From positions 186,001 to 250,000 of the forward strand of contig NZ_AUHM01000009.1 of assembly GCF_000423185.1 (NCBI RefSeq): a stretch of DNA of 64,000 nucleotides. Reading direction: 5' to 3'. Shown here in pieces: positions 55,525 to 64,000 of this stretch; positions within the stretch are counted from its first letter, which is position 1, and each line of letters starts with the position of its first letter. Source of the DNA: Inquilinus limosus DSM 16000 (GTDB taxonomy: Bacteria > Pseudomonadota > Alphaproteobacteria > DSM-16000 > Inquilinaceae). The position numbers and the translations under genes are program-made. The notes beneath the pieces were generated by a model. It saw only the letters and a program-made list of their open reading frames with translations. It was not told where the DNA came from and searched no databases.

Positions 55525-55594
55525 GGATGCGCTCTCGATCGGTTGCCGTCGGCAGGATATGGCCCGCCGCAGCGCGATTGCAAAAGGCCCTGCT

Positions 55595-56344
55595 TCAAAG
55601 TTGGAGCGGCACCGCGTCGCGCAGCACCGCCTGCGCCGCCGCGGTGAAGCTTCCGTCGGGTTCGTGCAGCACCAACCCGGCCGCGAGGACGGCGGGCGAC
55701 CGGCCGCCCCGCCGCGCCTGCACCAGCACCCGCCGCGCCGTCTCCCCGGCCCTGGGCCAGAGCGGGAGCAGGGTCAGCGAGCCGAAGGCGGGGCGCAGCG
55801 TGGCGCAGATCTCGTCGATCCGGTCGGCGCGATGGATCAGGGTCAGCCAGCCGCGCGGCTTCAGCGACCGCGCCGCGGCGGCGACCCAGCCGGCGAGATC
55901 GAGCCCGTGCTCGACATTCGCCGCGGCCTTGACCGGATGGTCGGAGGCGCGGCCGCGGCCCGGCGGCAGGAAGGGCGGATTCATCATCACCCGGTCGAAC
56001 GGCGCACCCGGGACCGGGTCGGCGACGCTGCCCTCGACGATGGCGGCACGGCCAACCAGCCCGTTCAGCTCGAGATTGTCGCGCGCCAGCGCCACCAGGC
56101 CGGGGTCGCGCTCCACCCCGGTGACCGAGACATCCGGGCAGCGCGCGGCGAGGCAGAGCAGCGCCGTGCCGACGCCGCAGCCGAGATCGGCCACGCGCTC
56201 GCCGGGCCCGGCCGGCACGGCGGCGGCCAGCAGCACTGGGTCGATCGCGGCGCGGTAGCCGTCGCGCGGCTGCAGCAGACGGACCCGCCCGCCGAGCAGC
56301 CGGTCCTCGCCGGCCGCGGCAACTCCCCCCTGCCCCTCAGGCAT
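55595..56344 (-). CDS. tRNA1(Val) A37 N6-methyltransferase TrmN6-like
   Basis: The 249-aa Rossmann-fold enzyme has the AdoMet motif VADLGCGVGTALLCLAARC and the adenine-N6 motif MMNPPFLPPG. This matches YfiC/TrmN6, which modifies A37 in tRNA-Val. The start MPEGQGGVAAAGEDRLLGGR overlaps the DUF2007 stop by 8 bp. Confidence 0.88.
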   Translation of the reverse strand: MPEGQGGVAAAGEDRLLGGRVRLLQPRDGYRAAIDPVLLAAAVPAGPGERVADLGCGVGTALLCLAARCPDVSVTGVERDPGLVALARDNLELNGLVGRAAIVEGSVADPVPGAPFDRVMMNPPFLPPGRGRASDHPVKAAANVEHGLDLAGWVAAAARSLKPRGWLTLIHRADRIDEICATLRPAFGSLTLLPLWPRAGETARRVLVQARRGGRSPAVLAAGLVLHEPDGSFTAAAQAVLRDAVPLQL

Positions 56345-56555
56345 CGGGCAGGCTTTCCCCCGCAGAGAGCAGAACATAGCGCGCCCTGGTCCAATCCTCG
56401 GCCGCCACCATCAGGCGGCGCGGCAAGATGCCCAGGCTTCCTTCCAGCACGGATGTGTGCATATCAAGGATGATGCTTTCGATCCGCGCATCCGCCAGCA
56501 GCGCCGTCAGAAAGGACAGCCGGACCGGGTCATTGGTTCGCAGAAGCTCTTTCAC
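56337..56555 (-). CDS. DUF2007 domain-containing small protein
   Basis: The 72-aa protein covers the entire DUF2007 family (KELLRTNDPVRLSFLTALLA, DMHTSVLEGSLGILPRRLMV). The role is unknown; relatives may bind protein signals. It starts at GTG 56555, where family sequences begin; an upstream frame extension is not conserved in style. It is divergent from the polyprenyl synthase and overlaps trmN6. Confidence 0.88.
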   Translation of the reverse strand: MKELLRTNDPVRLSFLTALLADARIESIILDMHTSVLEGSLGILPRRLMVAAEDWTRARYVLLSAGESLPDA

Positions 56556-56675
56556 GGGGCCGATTTCTCGTCTATGCAGCGCACACACGGGTCATGGTGA
56601 CACAATCCGGTCCGGATCGCCGCATCTGCTGCGGGCCGGGGCCGGAGATCGGAAGCCGATGTTGAGGAGCCGGGC

Positions 56676-57713
56676 TTGACCGCCAGTCTTGGAGCGACGA
56701 GAGCCGAGTCCCTGCCGCCGGAGCCGGCCAGCGACGCCGGCGCCCTCGACCGCCTGACCGCCCTCGTCGCCGCGGATCTCGAGGCGGTCAATGCCCTGAT
56801 CCTGGAGCGGATGCAGAGCTCGGTCGAGCTGATCCCCCAGCTCGCCGGCTATCTCATCGCCTCCGGCGGCAAGCGCATCCGGCCGGTCCTCACCCTCGCC
56901 TCGGCCCGGCTCTGCGGCCATCGCGGCCGCCGCCACATCGGCCTCGCCGCCGCGGTCGAGTTCATCCACACCGCCACCCTCCTGCACGACGACGTGGTGG
57001 ACGAGAGCGACCTGCGCCGCGGCCAGGCCTCGGCCAACGTCGTGTTCGGCAACCAGGCCAGCGTGCTGGTCGGCGACTTCCTGTTCTCCCGCGCCTTCCA
57101 GGTGATGGTCGAGGACGGGTCGATCGACACGCTGCGCATCCTGGCCAACGCTTCGGCCGTGATCGCCGAGGGCGAGGTGCTGCAGCTCTCGGCGGCGCAC
57201 GACACGGTGACCAGCCGCGACACCTATCTCCGCATCATCCGCGCCAAGACGGCGGAGCTGTTCGCCGCGGCCTGCGAGATCGGCGCCGTGGTCGCCGATC
57301 GCAGCCCGGCCGAATGCGCCGCCATGCGCGACTTCGGGACGGAGCTGGGAATCGCCTTCCAGATCGTCGACGACGTGCTGGACTACTCCGCCCGCCAGGC
57401 CCGCCTGGGCAAGACCATCGGCGACGACTTCCGCGAGGGCAAGATCACCCTGCCGGTGATTCTGGCGGTGGAGCGCGGCGGCGAGGAGGAGCGCGGCTTC
57501 TGGCGCCGGACGCTGGAGGAAGGCCAGCAGAGCGAGCAGGATCTCGACCATGCCGTGGCCCTGCTGCAGCGCCACGACGCGCTGGCCGACAGCATGGCGG
57601 CGGCGCGCTTCCATGCCCAGAACGCCATCCGGGCGATCCGTCTCCTGCCCGCCTCGCCGATGCGCAAGGCTTTGGAGGACGTGGTCGATTTCGTGGTCGA
57701 GCGGGATTTCTGA
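56676..57713 (+). CDS. ispB: Polyprenyl diphosphate synthase (ubiquinone side chain)
   Basis: The 345-aa trans-prenyltransferase has both aspartate-rich motifs, LLHDDVVDESDLRRG (about 105) and QIVDDVLDYSA (about 230), plus FREGKITLPV. It builds the octa- or decaprenyl tail of ubiquinone. The start is TTG at 56676, with GAGGAG 6 bases before it. It is divergent from the DUF2007 gene. Confidence 0.93.
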   Translation: MTASLGATRAESLPPEPASDAGALDRLTALVAADLEAVNALILERMQSSVELIPQLAGYLIASGGKRIRPVLTLASARLCGHRGRRHIGLAAAVEFIHTATLLHDDVVDESDLRRGQASANVVFGNQASVLVGDFLFSRAFQVMVEDGSIDTLRILANASAVIAEGEVLQLSAAHDTVTSRDTYLRIIRAKTAELFAAACEIGAVVADRSPAECAAMRDFGTELGIAFQIVDDVLDYSARQARLGKTIGDDFREGKITLPVILAVERGGEEERGFWRRTLEEGQQSEQDLDHAVALLQRHDALADSMAAARFHAQNAIRAIRLLPASPMRKALEDVVDFVVERDF

Positions 57714-57778
57714 CGGAACTGCGACACAGGCCTTGCAGCCCCCCGCCAGTCCCGCTATAAGCCCATCCGCCGGTGCGA

Positions 57779-57855
57779 CGGAGTGTAGCTCAGCCTGGTA
57801 GAGCGCTACGTTCGGGACGTAGAAGCCGGAGGTTCGAATCCTCTCACTCCGACCA
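57779..57855 (+). tRNA. tRNA-Pro (anticodon CGG)
   Basis: A 77-nt tRNA with genomic CCA. The acceptor pairs CGGAGTG with CACTCCG, the D-loop is AGCCTGGTAG, and the anticodon arm is CTACG-TTCGGGA-CGTAG. The T-arm carries GGTTCGAATC. The loop gives anticodon CGG (proline codon CCG). Confidence 0.97.
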
Positions 57856-57870
57856 TTTCCAACCGGTTTG

Positions 57871-57901
57871 ACGGCGCCCTCCCGAGGCGCCGTTTTCGTT
57901 T
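57871..57901 (+). terminator. Rho-independent terminator after tRNA-Pro
   Basis: An 8-bp stem ACGGCGCC/GGCGCCGT with a 7-base loop is followed by TTTCGTTT, 16 bp past the tRNA. Confidence 0.8.
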
Positions 57902-58091
57902 GCGCTCCCCGGACGTGAAAGGAGGCCGGCCCGGTTGCGGTGCGGGCCGGCCCTGGAGTGGAGCAATGGAGTCAGTCCGGCGAAGCCTTCGCCGGCCACC
58001 CCGACCGGGTCGAGGCGGTAGTTGGAGTGTCCGTGATCCCGGACCGGCCCGACACCCCCATTTGGGAGGGCGCGTGGAATTTCGGCCGATC

Positions 58092-59162
58092 TCAGCGCCG
58101 CCCCCGCCACTCCATCCGGTCCTGCCGCGTCGCCTCGGCGACCTTGCCGGCAGCGTCGCGCAGCCAGGCGGGCTTGCGCGCCTCGAGGTCCGCGGCGATG
58201 GCGCGGGCACGCGAGCGGCGGGCGGAGTGCAGATTCGCCAGCTCCGCCCCCATCGCGGTCAGCAGGCGGCGCGCCAGGCCGCGATCGGCCAGGGCCGGGA
58301 AGTCGAGCTTGCGGCTGTTCGGCGCCAGGCGGCGGACGACGATGCCCTTGCGCGCCTTGAGCCAGGGATCGGGGACGCGGAACCTGCCGGAGGCGATCTC
58401 GGCGAAGCGCAGCTTGCGGTCGCCGCCCCGCACCAGCGACCAGGCCGAGGGCAGCAGCGGCTTGGCCTCGCGCGCCGCCGGGCCGCCATGCCAATCGGCA
58501 ATCGCGACCCAGCGCGGCCGGCCGAGGCTGCCGATCCCCGCCGTCCGCCGGGCCGTGACGACCGCGAGATCCGGATCGGGCATCGCCGCAGCCAGCGCCT
58601 CGCGATAGCCGCGCGGTGGCGATTCGCGCGGCAGATCCTCCAGCTCGGCCCAGAACCGCTCGCGCCTCTCGTCGCTCGCCAGCACCAGGTCGCGCAGCCA
58701 CAGGTGCCGGCGTTCCAGCACGAAGGCGCCGGGCGCCCGCAGCCCCTCGACATAGCCCCCGAGGACCGCGGCGCAGACCTCGTCGGCCGAGACCGAGCGG
58801 TCGCGGCCGCGGGCCAGGAGGGCGCTGGCGGCGAGGCGGACGAGGTCCAGGGCATAGGGCGTCTCCGCCGCCTCGTCGAAGTCGTTGACGCCCCAGACCA
58901 GCCGCCCCTCTGCATCGCGCCACAGACCGAAATTGCCGATATGCGCATCGCCCACCGCGACCACGCGCGGCGCGTCCATCAGGCCGGGGCACAGCTCATG
59001 CGCCGTCTCGGTCCAGCGGAAGCAGGTGGCGCGCAGGAAGAGGAAGTCGTTCTCCTCCATCTTCCGGTGCTTGCGGTCGAGATCGGCCTGGACGAGCTGC
59101 CGGCCGAGCTGTCCCTCGAGCCAGACCTCGTAGCGCTTGACCGACGCGGTGATGGACCCCAT
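58092..59162 (-). CDS. DUF2252 family protein, kinase-like fold
   Basis: The 356-aa protein has kinase-like landmarks, VVAVGDAHIGNFGLWRD near residue 70 and GVNDFDEAAETPYALDLVR after it. These recall the catalytic and metal loops of aminoglycoside phosphotransferase-type folds. The family function is unknown. A hairpin (57977-57995) beyond its end might terminate it. Confidence 0.88.
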   Translation of the reverse strand: MGSITASVKRYEVWLEGQLGRQLVQADLDRKHRKMEENDFLFLRATCFRWTETAHELCPGLMDAPRVVAVGDAHIGNFGLWRDAEGRLVWGVNDFDEAAETPYALDLVRLAASALLARGRDRSVSADEVCAAVLGGYVEGLRAPGAFVLERRHLWLRDLVLASDERRERFWAELEDLPRESPPRGYREALAAAMPDPDLAVVTARRTAGIGSLGRPRWVAIADWHGGPAAREAKPLLPSAWSLVRGGDRKLRFAEIASGRFRVPDPWLKARKGIVVRRLAPNSRKLDFPALADRGLARRLLTAMGAELANLHSARRSRARAIAADLEARKPAWLRDAAGKVAEATRQDRMEWRGRR

Positions 59163-59242
59163 GGAGACCCCGGCGCTGCACCGCGGCCATCATAACCGGC
59201 CGCGGCCCGCCGTCCACCGCTGCGCAGGGCTTCGCTGCAGGC

Positions 59243-59452
59243 TTAGTGCGGCAGGGTCTCGACCGCCTCGACCACCAGCGGGTTCAACTCCACGTCCTTC
59301 GCCGCCACCTTGGCGCGGATCTGCTCCTTCATCCGCGGCTCCCAGAAGTCCTGGATATGCTTGCGCACCCCGGCCACCGCCTCCTCCTTCGGGTAGGCGG
59401 CGAAGAAGCCGGCGATCTGGTTCGCCATGCGCGTGATCTTGTCGGCGCTCAT
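59243..59452 (-). CDS. fdsD: Formate dehydrogenase delta subunit
   Basis: The 69-aa protein (ITRMANQIAGFFAAYP, VRKHIQDFWEPRMKEQI) is the small helical FdsD subunit of the soluble NAD+-dependent formate dehydrogenase. It helps assembly or stability of the complex. Its ATG overlaps the fdhD stop (ATGA). Confidence 0.92.
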   Translation of the reverse strand: MSADKITRMANQIAGFFAAYPKEEAVAGVRKHIQDFWEPRMKEQIRAKVAAKDVELNPLVVEAVETLPH

Positions 59453-60288
59453 GCCTCGACCTTGGCTGGAAGCAGTGGGGAGAAATCGGTGTAGGCGGTC
59501 ATCGCATGGCCGCGGGCGAAGGCGACCAGGGTGACGCCGGCCGCCCTGGCCGTGTCGATGGCCAGCGTCGTCGGCGCCGAGATTGCGATCACGATCGGGA
59601 TCCCGGCCGCCGCCGCCTTCTGCACCATCTCGAAGCTGCAGCGGCTGGTGATGACGCAGAAGCCCTGGCCCGCGTCGATGCCGGCCCGGGCCAGGGCCCC
59701 GACCAGCTTGTCGAGCGCGTTGTGCCGGCCGACATCCTCGCGCACCAGCCGGATCCGGCCCTCGCGATCAGCCCAGGCGGCGGCATGGACGGCGCCGGTA
59801 CGGCTGCGGATGTCCTGGAACGCATCCAGGTCGCGCAGCGCCCGGCGGATCGCCGCCCGCTCCACCTCGATCGGCTTCGGGGCGCGGCGCTTGCGGCCGT
59901 GCAGCGTGTCGAGGTCGCTGGTGCCGCAGATGCCGCAGCCGGTGCGGCCGGTGATGTTCCGCACCTTCTGCAGCATCTGCGAGAACTGCGCGCCGCGCAG
60001 CGTCATCCGCACCTCGACGCCGCGCTCCTCGTCGGCCACCACCTCCTCGACCGTGAGGTCGGCCGGCGCCTCGGCCAGGCCCTCGGTCAGGCTGAAACCG
60101 AGGGCGAAGTCCTCGAGATCGGCCGGCGACGCCATCATCACGGCATAGGACATGCCGTTGTAGACCAGCACCACCGGCACCTCGGCCGCGACCACCTCCT
60201 CCACCGGCTCGGCCCGGTCGTCCCGGGTCAGCCGCCGGGCCGGCAGGCGCAGATCGGTCGCCGGGAGTTTGGTGGGGGGCAGGACCAT
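59449..60288 (-). CDS. fdhD: Formate dehydrogenase accessory sulfurtransferase FdhD
   Basis: The 279-aa protein sulfurates the molybdenum cofactor before its insertion into the catalytic subunit. The reactive cysteines are in TGCGICGTSDLD, and CVITSRCSFEMVQKAAA and VREDVGRHNALDK are family motifs. It corresponds to FdsC in the fdsGBACD operon and lies one base after fdsA. Confidence 0.95.
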   Translation of the reverse strand: MVLPPTKLPATDLRLPARRLTRDDRAEPVEEVVAAEVPVVLVYNGMSYAVMMASPADLEDFALGFSLTEGLAEAPADLTVEEVVADEERGVEVRMTLRGAQFSQMLQKVRNITGRTGCGICGTSDLDTLHGRKRRAPKPIEVERAAIRRALRDLDAFQDIRSRTGAVHAAAWADREGRIRLVREDVGRHNALDKLVGALARAGIDAGQGFCVITSRCSFEMVQKAAAAGIPIVIAISAPTTLAIDTARAAGVTLVAFARGHAMTAYTDFSPLLPAKVEA

Positions 60289-60289
60289 G

Positions 60290-63136
60290 CTACTCCGCCG
60301 CCTCCTGCGGCTGCTCGATCCGGATCGTCTTCTCGCGCAGCTCGCGATAGGCGATCTGCCAGTCGGAGAGGTGGTTCACCCGCCGCACCTGCACCGCCGT
60401 CACCTTGTATTCCGGGCAGTTCGTGGCCCAGTCGGAATAGTCGGTGGTGACCACGTTGGCGCCGGTCTCGGCATGGTGGAAGGTGGTGTAGACGACGCCC
60501 GGCTGCATCCGGTCGGAGATCTTGGCCCGCAGGCTGGTCTCACCCGACCGGCTGGCCAGCGCCACCCAGTCGCCGTCGCGGATGCCGCGGTTCTCGGCGT
60601 CGGACGGGTGGATCTCCAGCACGTCCTCGTCATGCCAGGCGACATTGTCGGTGCGCCGGGTCTGGGCGCCGACATTGTACTGGCTGAGGATGCGGCCGGT
60701 GGTCAGCACCAGCGGGAAGCGCGGGCCGGTGCGTTCCTCCGTCGGCACGAATTCGGTGATCATGAACCGGCCCGAGCCGCGCACGAAGCGGTCGATATGC
60801 ATGATCGGCGTGCCCTTGGGCGCCGCGTCGTTGCAGGGCCACTGCACCGAGCCGAGCTCGTCCAGCCGCTGGTAGGACACGCCGGCGAAGGTCGGCGTGG
60901 TCCGGGCGATCTCGTCCATGATCTCGCTCGGATGGCTGTAACGCATCGGATAGCCCAGCGCTTCGGACAGCATCATCGTCACCTCCCAGTCGGCATAGCC
61001 GGCCTTGGGCGGGATGGCGCGACGGACACGGCTGATCCGCCGCTCGGCATTGGTGAAGGTGCCGTCCTTCTCGAGGAAGGAGGAGCCGGGCAGGAACACA
61101 TGGGCGTAGCTGGCGGTCTCGTTCAGGAACAGGTCCTGGACGATGACGCATTCCATTGCCGCCAAGCCGGCGGTGACGTGCTTCACGTCGGGGTCGGACT
61201 GGGCGATGTCCTCGCCCTGGATGTAGATGCCCTTGTAGGTGCCCTCGACCGCGGCATCGAGCATGTTCGGGATCCGCAGCCCCGGCTCGGCCGAGAGCTT
61301 CACGCCCCACAGCTCCTCGAAGATCTGCCGCGTCGCGTCGTCGGAGACGTGGCGGTAGCCCGAGAACTCATGCGGGAAGGACCCCATGTCGCAGGAGCCC
61401 TGGACGTTGTTCTGGCCGCGCAGCGGGTTCACCCCCACGCCGCGCCGGCCGATATTGCCGGTCAGCATGGCGAGGTTGGCCATGCCCATGACCATGGTCG
61501 ACCCCTGGCTGTGCTCGGTGACGCCGAGGCCGTAATAGATCGCGGCGTTGCCGCCGGTGGCATAGAGCCGCGCTGCCGCCCTCACCTCGGCTGCCGGCAC
61601 GCCGGTGATCTCCTCGACCGCCTCCGGTGCGTGCCGCGGATCGGCGATGAAGGCGGCCCAGCGCGAGAACTCCTCCAGGTCGCAGCGCTCGCGGATGTAG
61701 TCGTCCGCCGCCAGCCCCTCGGTCACGATCACATGCGCCAGGGCGTTGACGATCGCGACGTTGGTGCCGGGTTTCAGCTGCAAGTGATGTTCGGCCCTGA
61801 TGTGCGGCGACTTCACCAGGTCGATGCGGCGCGGGTCGACCACGATCAGCCGGGCGCCCTCGCGCAACCGGCGCTTCATCCGGCTGGCGAAAACCGGATG
61901 CGCGTCGGTCGGGTTGGCGCCGATCACCACGATCACATCGGACTCGTCGACGCTGTCGAAATCCTGCGTGCCGGCCGAGGTGCCGAAGGTGGTCTTCAGC
62001 CCGTAGCCGGTGGGCGAGTGGCAGACCCGGGCGCAGGTGTCGACATTGTTGTTGCCGAAGGCGGCCCGGATCATCTTCTGGACGAGGAAGGTCTCCTCAT
62101 TGGTGCAGCGCGAGGAGGTGATGCCGCCGATCGCATCGCGGCCGTAGGTGGCCTGGATCCGCTTCAGCTCGGAGGCGGCATAGGAGATCGCCTCCTCCCA
62201 CGACACCTCGCGCCACGGATCGGTGATCTTCTTCCGGATCATCGGCTTGGTGATCCGGTCGCGGTGGGTGGCGTAGCCCCAGGCGAAGCGGCCCTTGACG
62301 CAGCTGTGGCCGTGATTGGCCTTGCCGTCCTTGTACGGCGTCATCCGCACCACCTCGGTGCCCTGCATCTCGGCCTTGAAGGCGCAGCCGACGCCGCAAT
62401 AGGCGCAGGTGGTGACCACCGAATGCTCCGGCTGCCCGGCCTCAATGATGCTGTTCTCCATCAGCGTCGCGGTCGGGCAAGCCTGGACGCAGGCGCCGCA
62501 GGAGACGCATTCGCTCTCCTTGAAGCCGTCATCCTGGCCGGCCGAGACGAAGGAGGCGAAGCCGCGCCCGTCAATGGTCAGGGCGAAGGTGCCCTGCACC
62601 TCCTCGCAGGCCCGGACGCAGCGCGAGCAGACGATGCATTTGGTCGGGTCGAAGGTGAAATAGGGGTTTGAGGTGTCCTTCTCGCCCACCAGGTGGTTGG
62701 CGCCGTCATAGCCGTAGCGCACCTCGCGCAGGCCGACGACGCCCGCCATGTCCTGCAGCTCGCAATCGCCGTTGGCGGCGCAGGTCAGGCAGTCCAGAGG
62801 GTGGTCGGAGATGTAGAGCTCCATCACGTTCCGGCGCAGCTTCGCCAGCTTCGGCGTCTGCGTCCGGACCTTCATCCCCGGCTCGACCGGCGTGGTGCAG
62901 GAGGCCGGCGTGCCGCGCCGTCCCTCGATCTCGACGACGCAGAGCCGGCAGGAGCCGAAGGGCTCCAAGCTGTCGGTCGCGCACAGCTTCGGGATCGCGG
63001 TCTCGATCTCGGCCGCCGCGCGCATCACCGAGGTGCCGGCCGGCACGGTCACGGTCCGGCCGTCGATCTCCAGCGTCACCAGGGTCGCCGAAATCCGCGC
63101 CGGGGTCCCGAAATCCTGTTCCGTCACGAGAGCCAT
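60290..63136 (-). CDS. fdsA: NAD-dependent formate dehydrogenase catalytic alpha subunit
   Basis: The 948-aa molybdenum/tungsten-bis-MGD enzyme oxidises formate to CO2. The N-terminus has a [2Fe-2S] domain and NuoG-like and 4Fe-4S ligands (CLTCAANGDCELQ, CIVCSRCVRACEEVQ, CVSCGACVQACPT). The molybdopterin domain follows, with a [4Fe-4S] site CAYCGVGC. The active-site ligand is cysteine, in ARVCHSPTGYG, not selenocysteine. It accepts NAD+ through FdsB. fdsB ends 12 bp before its ATG. Confidence 0.96.
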   Translation of the reverse strand: MALVTEQDFGTPARISATLVTLEIDGRTVTVPAGTSVMRAAAEIETAIPKLCATDSLEPFGSCRLCVVEIEGRRGTPASCTTPVEPGMKVRTQTPKLAKLRRNVMELYISDHPLDCLTCAANGDCELQDMAGVVGLREVRYGYDGANHLVGEKDTSNPYFTFDPTKCIVCSRCVRACEEVQGTFALTIDGRGFASFVSAGQDDGFKESECVSCGACVQACPTATLMENSIIEAGQPEHSVVTTCAYCGVGCAFKAEMQGTEVVRMTPYKDGKANHGHSCVKGRFAWGYATHRDRITKPMIRKKITDPWREVSWEEAISYAASELKRIQATYGRDAIGGITSSRCTNEETFLVQKMIRAAFGNNNVDTCARVCHSPTGYGLKTTFGTSAGTQDFDSVDESDVIVVIGANPTDAHPVFASRMKRRLREGARLIVVDPRRIDLVKSPHIRAEHHLQLKPGTNVAIVNALAHVIVTEGLAADDYIRERCDLEEFSRWAAFIADPRHAPEAVEEITGVPAAEVRAAARLYATGGNAAIYYGLGVTEHSQGSTMVMGMANLAMLTGNIGRRGVGVNPLRGQNNVQGSCDMGSFPHEFSGYRHVSDDATRQIFEELWGVKLSAEPGLRIPNMLDAAVEGTYKGIYIQGEDIAQSDPDVKHVTAGLAAMECVIVQDLFLNETASYAHVFLPGSSFLEKDGTFTNAERRISRVRRAIPPKAGYADWEVTMMLSEALGYPMRYSHPSEIMDEIARTTPTFAGVSYQRLDELGSVQWPCNDAAPKGTPIMHIDRFVRGSGRFMITEFVPTEERTGPRFPLVLTTGRILSQYNVGAQTRRTDNVAWHDEDVLEIHPSDAENRGIRDGDWVALASRSGETSLRAKISDRMQPGVVYTTFHHAETGANVVTTDYSDWATNCPEYKVTAVQVRRVNHLSDWQIAYRELREKTIRIEQPQEAAE

Positions 63137-63148
63137 CGGATGGCCTCC

Positions 63149-64000
63149 CTATTCCGCGGCCTGCGCCGGGGCGGGCGCGCGGTCGAAATCCTCGGGGAAG
63201 TGGGTCAGGGCGCTGAGCACCGGATAGGGGGTAAGGCCGCCGAGGGCACAGAGCGAGCCGTCGAGCATGGTCTCGCAGAGGTCCTCGATCAGCGTCAGGT
63301 TGCGCCCGAGCTCGCGCCCGCCCGTATCCCGGTTGGCGATGATCTTGTCGATCACCTCGGCGCCGCGGGTCGAGCCGATGCGGCAGGGCGTGCACTTGCC
63401 GCAGCTTTCGATGGCGCAGAACTCCATGGCGAAGCGGGCCTGGACGGCGAGGTCGACGCGGTCGTCGAACACCACCACGCCGCCATGGCCGAGCATACCC
63501 TTCTTCGCCGCCATCGCCTCGTAGTCGAGCGGCGTGTCCAGCAGGCTTTCGGGGAAATAGGCGCCGAGCGGGCCGCCGACCTGGACCGCACGAAGCGGCC
63601 GGCCGCTGGCGGTGCCGCCGCCGAATTCCTCGATCAGCTCGCGCAGGGTCAGGCCGAAGGCGACCTCGACCAGCCCGCCGCGCTTGACGTTGCCGGCCAG
63701 TTGCAGCGGCTGGGTGCCGCGCGACCGGCCGGTGCCGTAATCGGCGTAGAAGGCGGCGCCCTTGTCGAGGATGATCGGCACCGAGGTCAGCGACAGCACG
63801 TTGTTGATCACCGTCGGACGGCCGAACAGGCCCTTCAGCGCCGGCAGCGGCGGCTTCGGCCGGACCATGCCGCGCTTGCCCTCCAGGCTTTCCAGCAGCG
63901 AGGTTTCCTCGCCGCAGATATAGGCGCCGGCGCCGACCCGCACCTCCAGGTCGAAGCGCTTGCCGCTGTCCAGCACGCTGGGGCCGAGCAGGCGGCGCTG
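63149..64000 (-). CDS. fdsB: NAD-dependent formate dehydrogenase beta subunit, 5' part outside the window
   Basis: The frame is open to the right edge, leaving about 283 C-terminal residues. This NuoF-like flavoprotein binds FMN and NADH. VGAGAYICGEETSLLESLEG forms the nucleotide-binding core, and the N3 cluster motif is ESCGKCTPCRIGSTRGAEV. FdsG and the start of fdsB should lie beyond 64000. It is the first gene seen of the fdsBACD order. Confidence 0.94.
   Translation of the reverse strand, partial: QRRLLGPSVLDSGKRFDLEVRVGAGAYICGEETSLLESLEGKRGMVRPKPPLPALKGLFGRPTVINNVLSLTSVPIILDKGAAFYADYGTGRSRGTQPLQLAGNVKRGGLVEVAFGLTLRELIEEFGGGTASGRPLRAVQVGGPLGAYFPESLLDTPLDYEAMAAKKGMLGHGGVVVFDDRVDLAVQARFAMEFCAIESCGKCTPCRIGSTRGAEVIDKIIANRDTGGRELGRNLTLIEDLCETMLDGSLCALGGLTPYPVLSALTHFPEDFDRAPAPAQAAE

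Noticed and set aside
57977-57995. Hairpin CCGGCGAA/TTCGCCGG considered as a DUF2252 terminator
   Set aside because: It is nearly 100 bp past the gene and has no T-tract; kept only as a possibility in the gene entry.
60269-62671. An 800-codon plus-strand frame
   Set aside because: Antisense to fdsA, whose Fe-S and molybdopterin motifs are intact.

Overview
The window is a dense, high-GC chromosomal segment with strong bacterial gene packing. It carries about 62 protein genes and one tRNA, with many ATGA and TGATG overlaps. The gene content points to an alphaproteobacterium of the Rhodospirillales/Azospirillales type (an Inquilinus-like genome would fit; this is inference). Pointers are an alphaproteobacterial DksA, an fds-type formate dehydrogenase operon, a citramalate route to isoleucine, a GTTC-N7-GTTC-like SOS site at recA, and the glyQS / SppA / TrmN6 / DUF2007 / polyprenyl synthase / tRNA-Pro neighbourhood. 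I see no prophage, insertion sequence or CRISPR array.

Layout. 1-1.3 kb: end of rarD and rpsD, sharing a terminator. 1.4-4.5 kb: a corrinoid/siderophore-type ABC importer whose transcript starts with a cobalamin riboswitch. 4.7-10.6 kb: a catabolic island with a ROK regulator, a SIS isomerase, a polar-amino-acid-type ABC transporter and a BadF-type amino-sugar kinase; a near-ideal palindrome overlaps the probable promoter. 10.7-11.4 kb: a PadR regulator with inverted-repeat operators. 11.6-15.6 kb: an aldehyde dehydrogenase/DUF779 pair, divergent from an AcoR-like sigma-54 activator, with a candidate -24/-12 promoter and enhancer site. 15.6-24.7 kb: housekeeping genes (diiron protein, TrmJ, CimA, CysS, NYN protein, GltX, RecA). 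24.8-31.3 kb: an AraC/GyrI regulator, a large RTX protein built from eight exact 264-bp units, a lipoprotein, DksA and a DUF4424 protein. 31.3-33.1 kb: a four-gene EF-hand / ECF sigma / anti-sigma / CnrX-like cell-envelope signalling operon. 33.3-39 kb: YgfZ, an M20 peptidase, a GNAT enzyme, a half-size EamA protein, an Fe-S-type regulator overlapping sodB, and a flavin reductase. 39-45.3 kb: a complete four-carbon acid-sugar (threonate/erythronate) catabolic cluster. 45.3-50.7 kb: murB, a vWA protein, a lipase-like hydrolase and ppdK. 51.3-57.9 kb: glyS/glyQ, SppA, TrmN6, DUF2007, polyprenyl synthase and tRNA-Pro. 58-64 kb: DUF2252 and the fdsBACD formate dehydrogenase operon, running off the right edge.

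The most notable observations are: (1) a perfect 20-bp tandem duplication that puts the acid-sugar transporter out of frame with its strong ribosome binding site; (2) the EF-hand/ECF operon, whose CnrX-like sensor contains no histidine; (3) the amino-sugar operon with its promoter-overlapping palindrome; and (4) the indel-free RTX repeat array. Genes of unknown function are marked as such.
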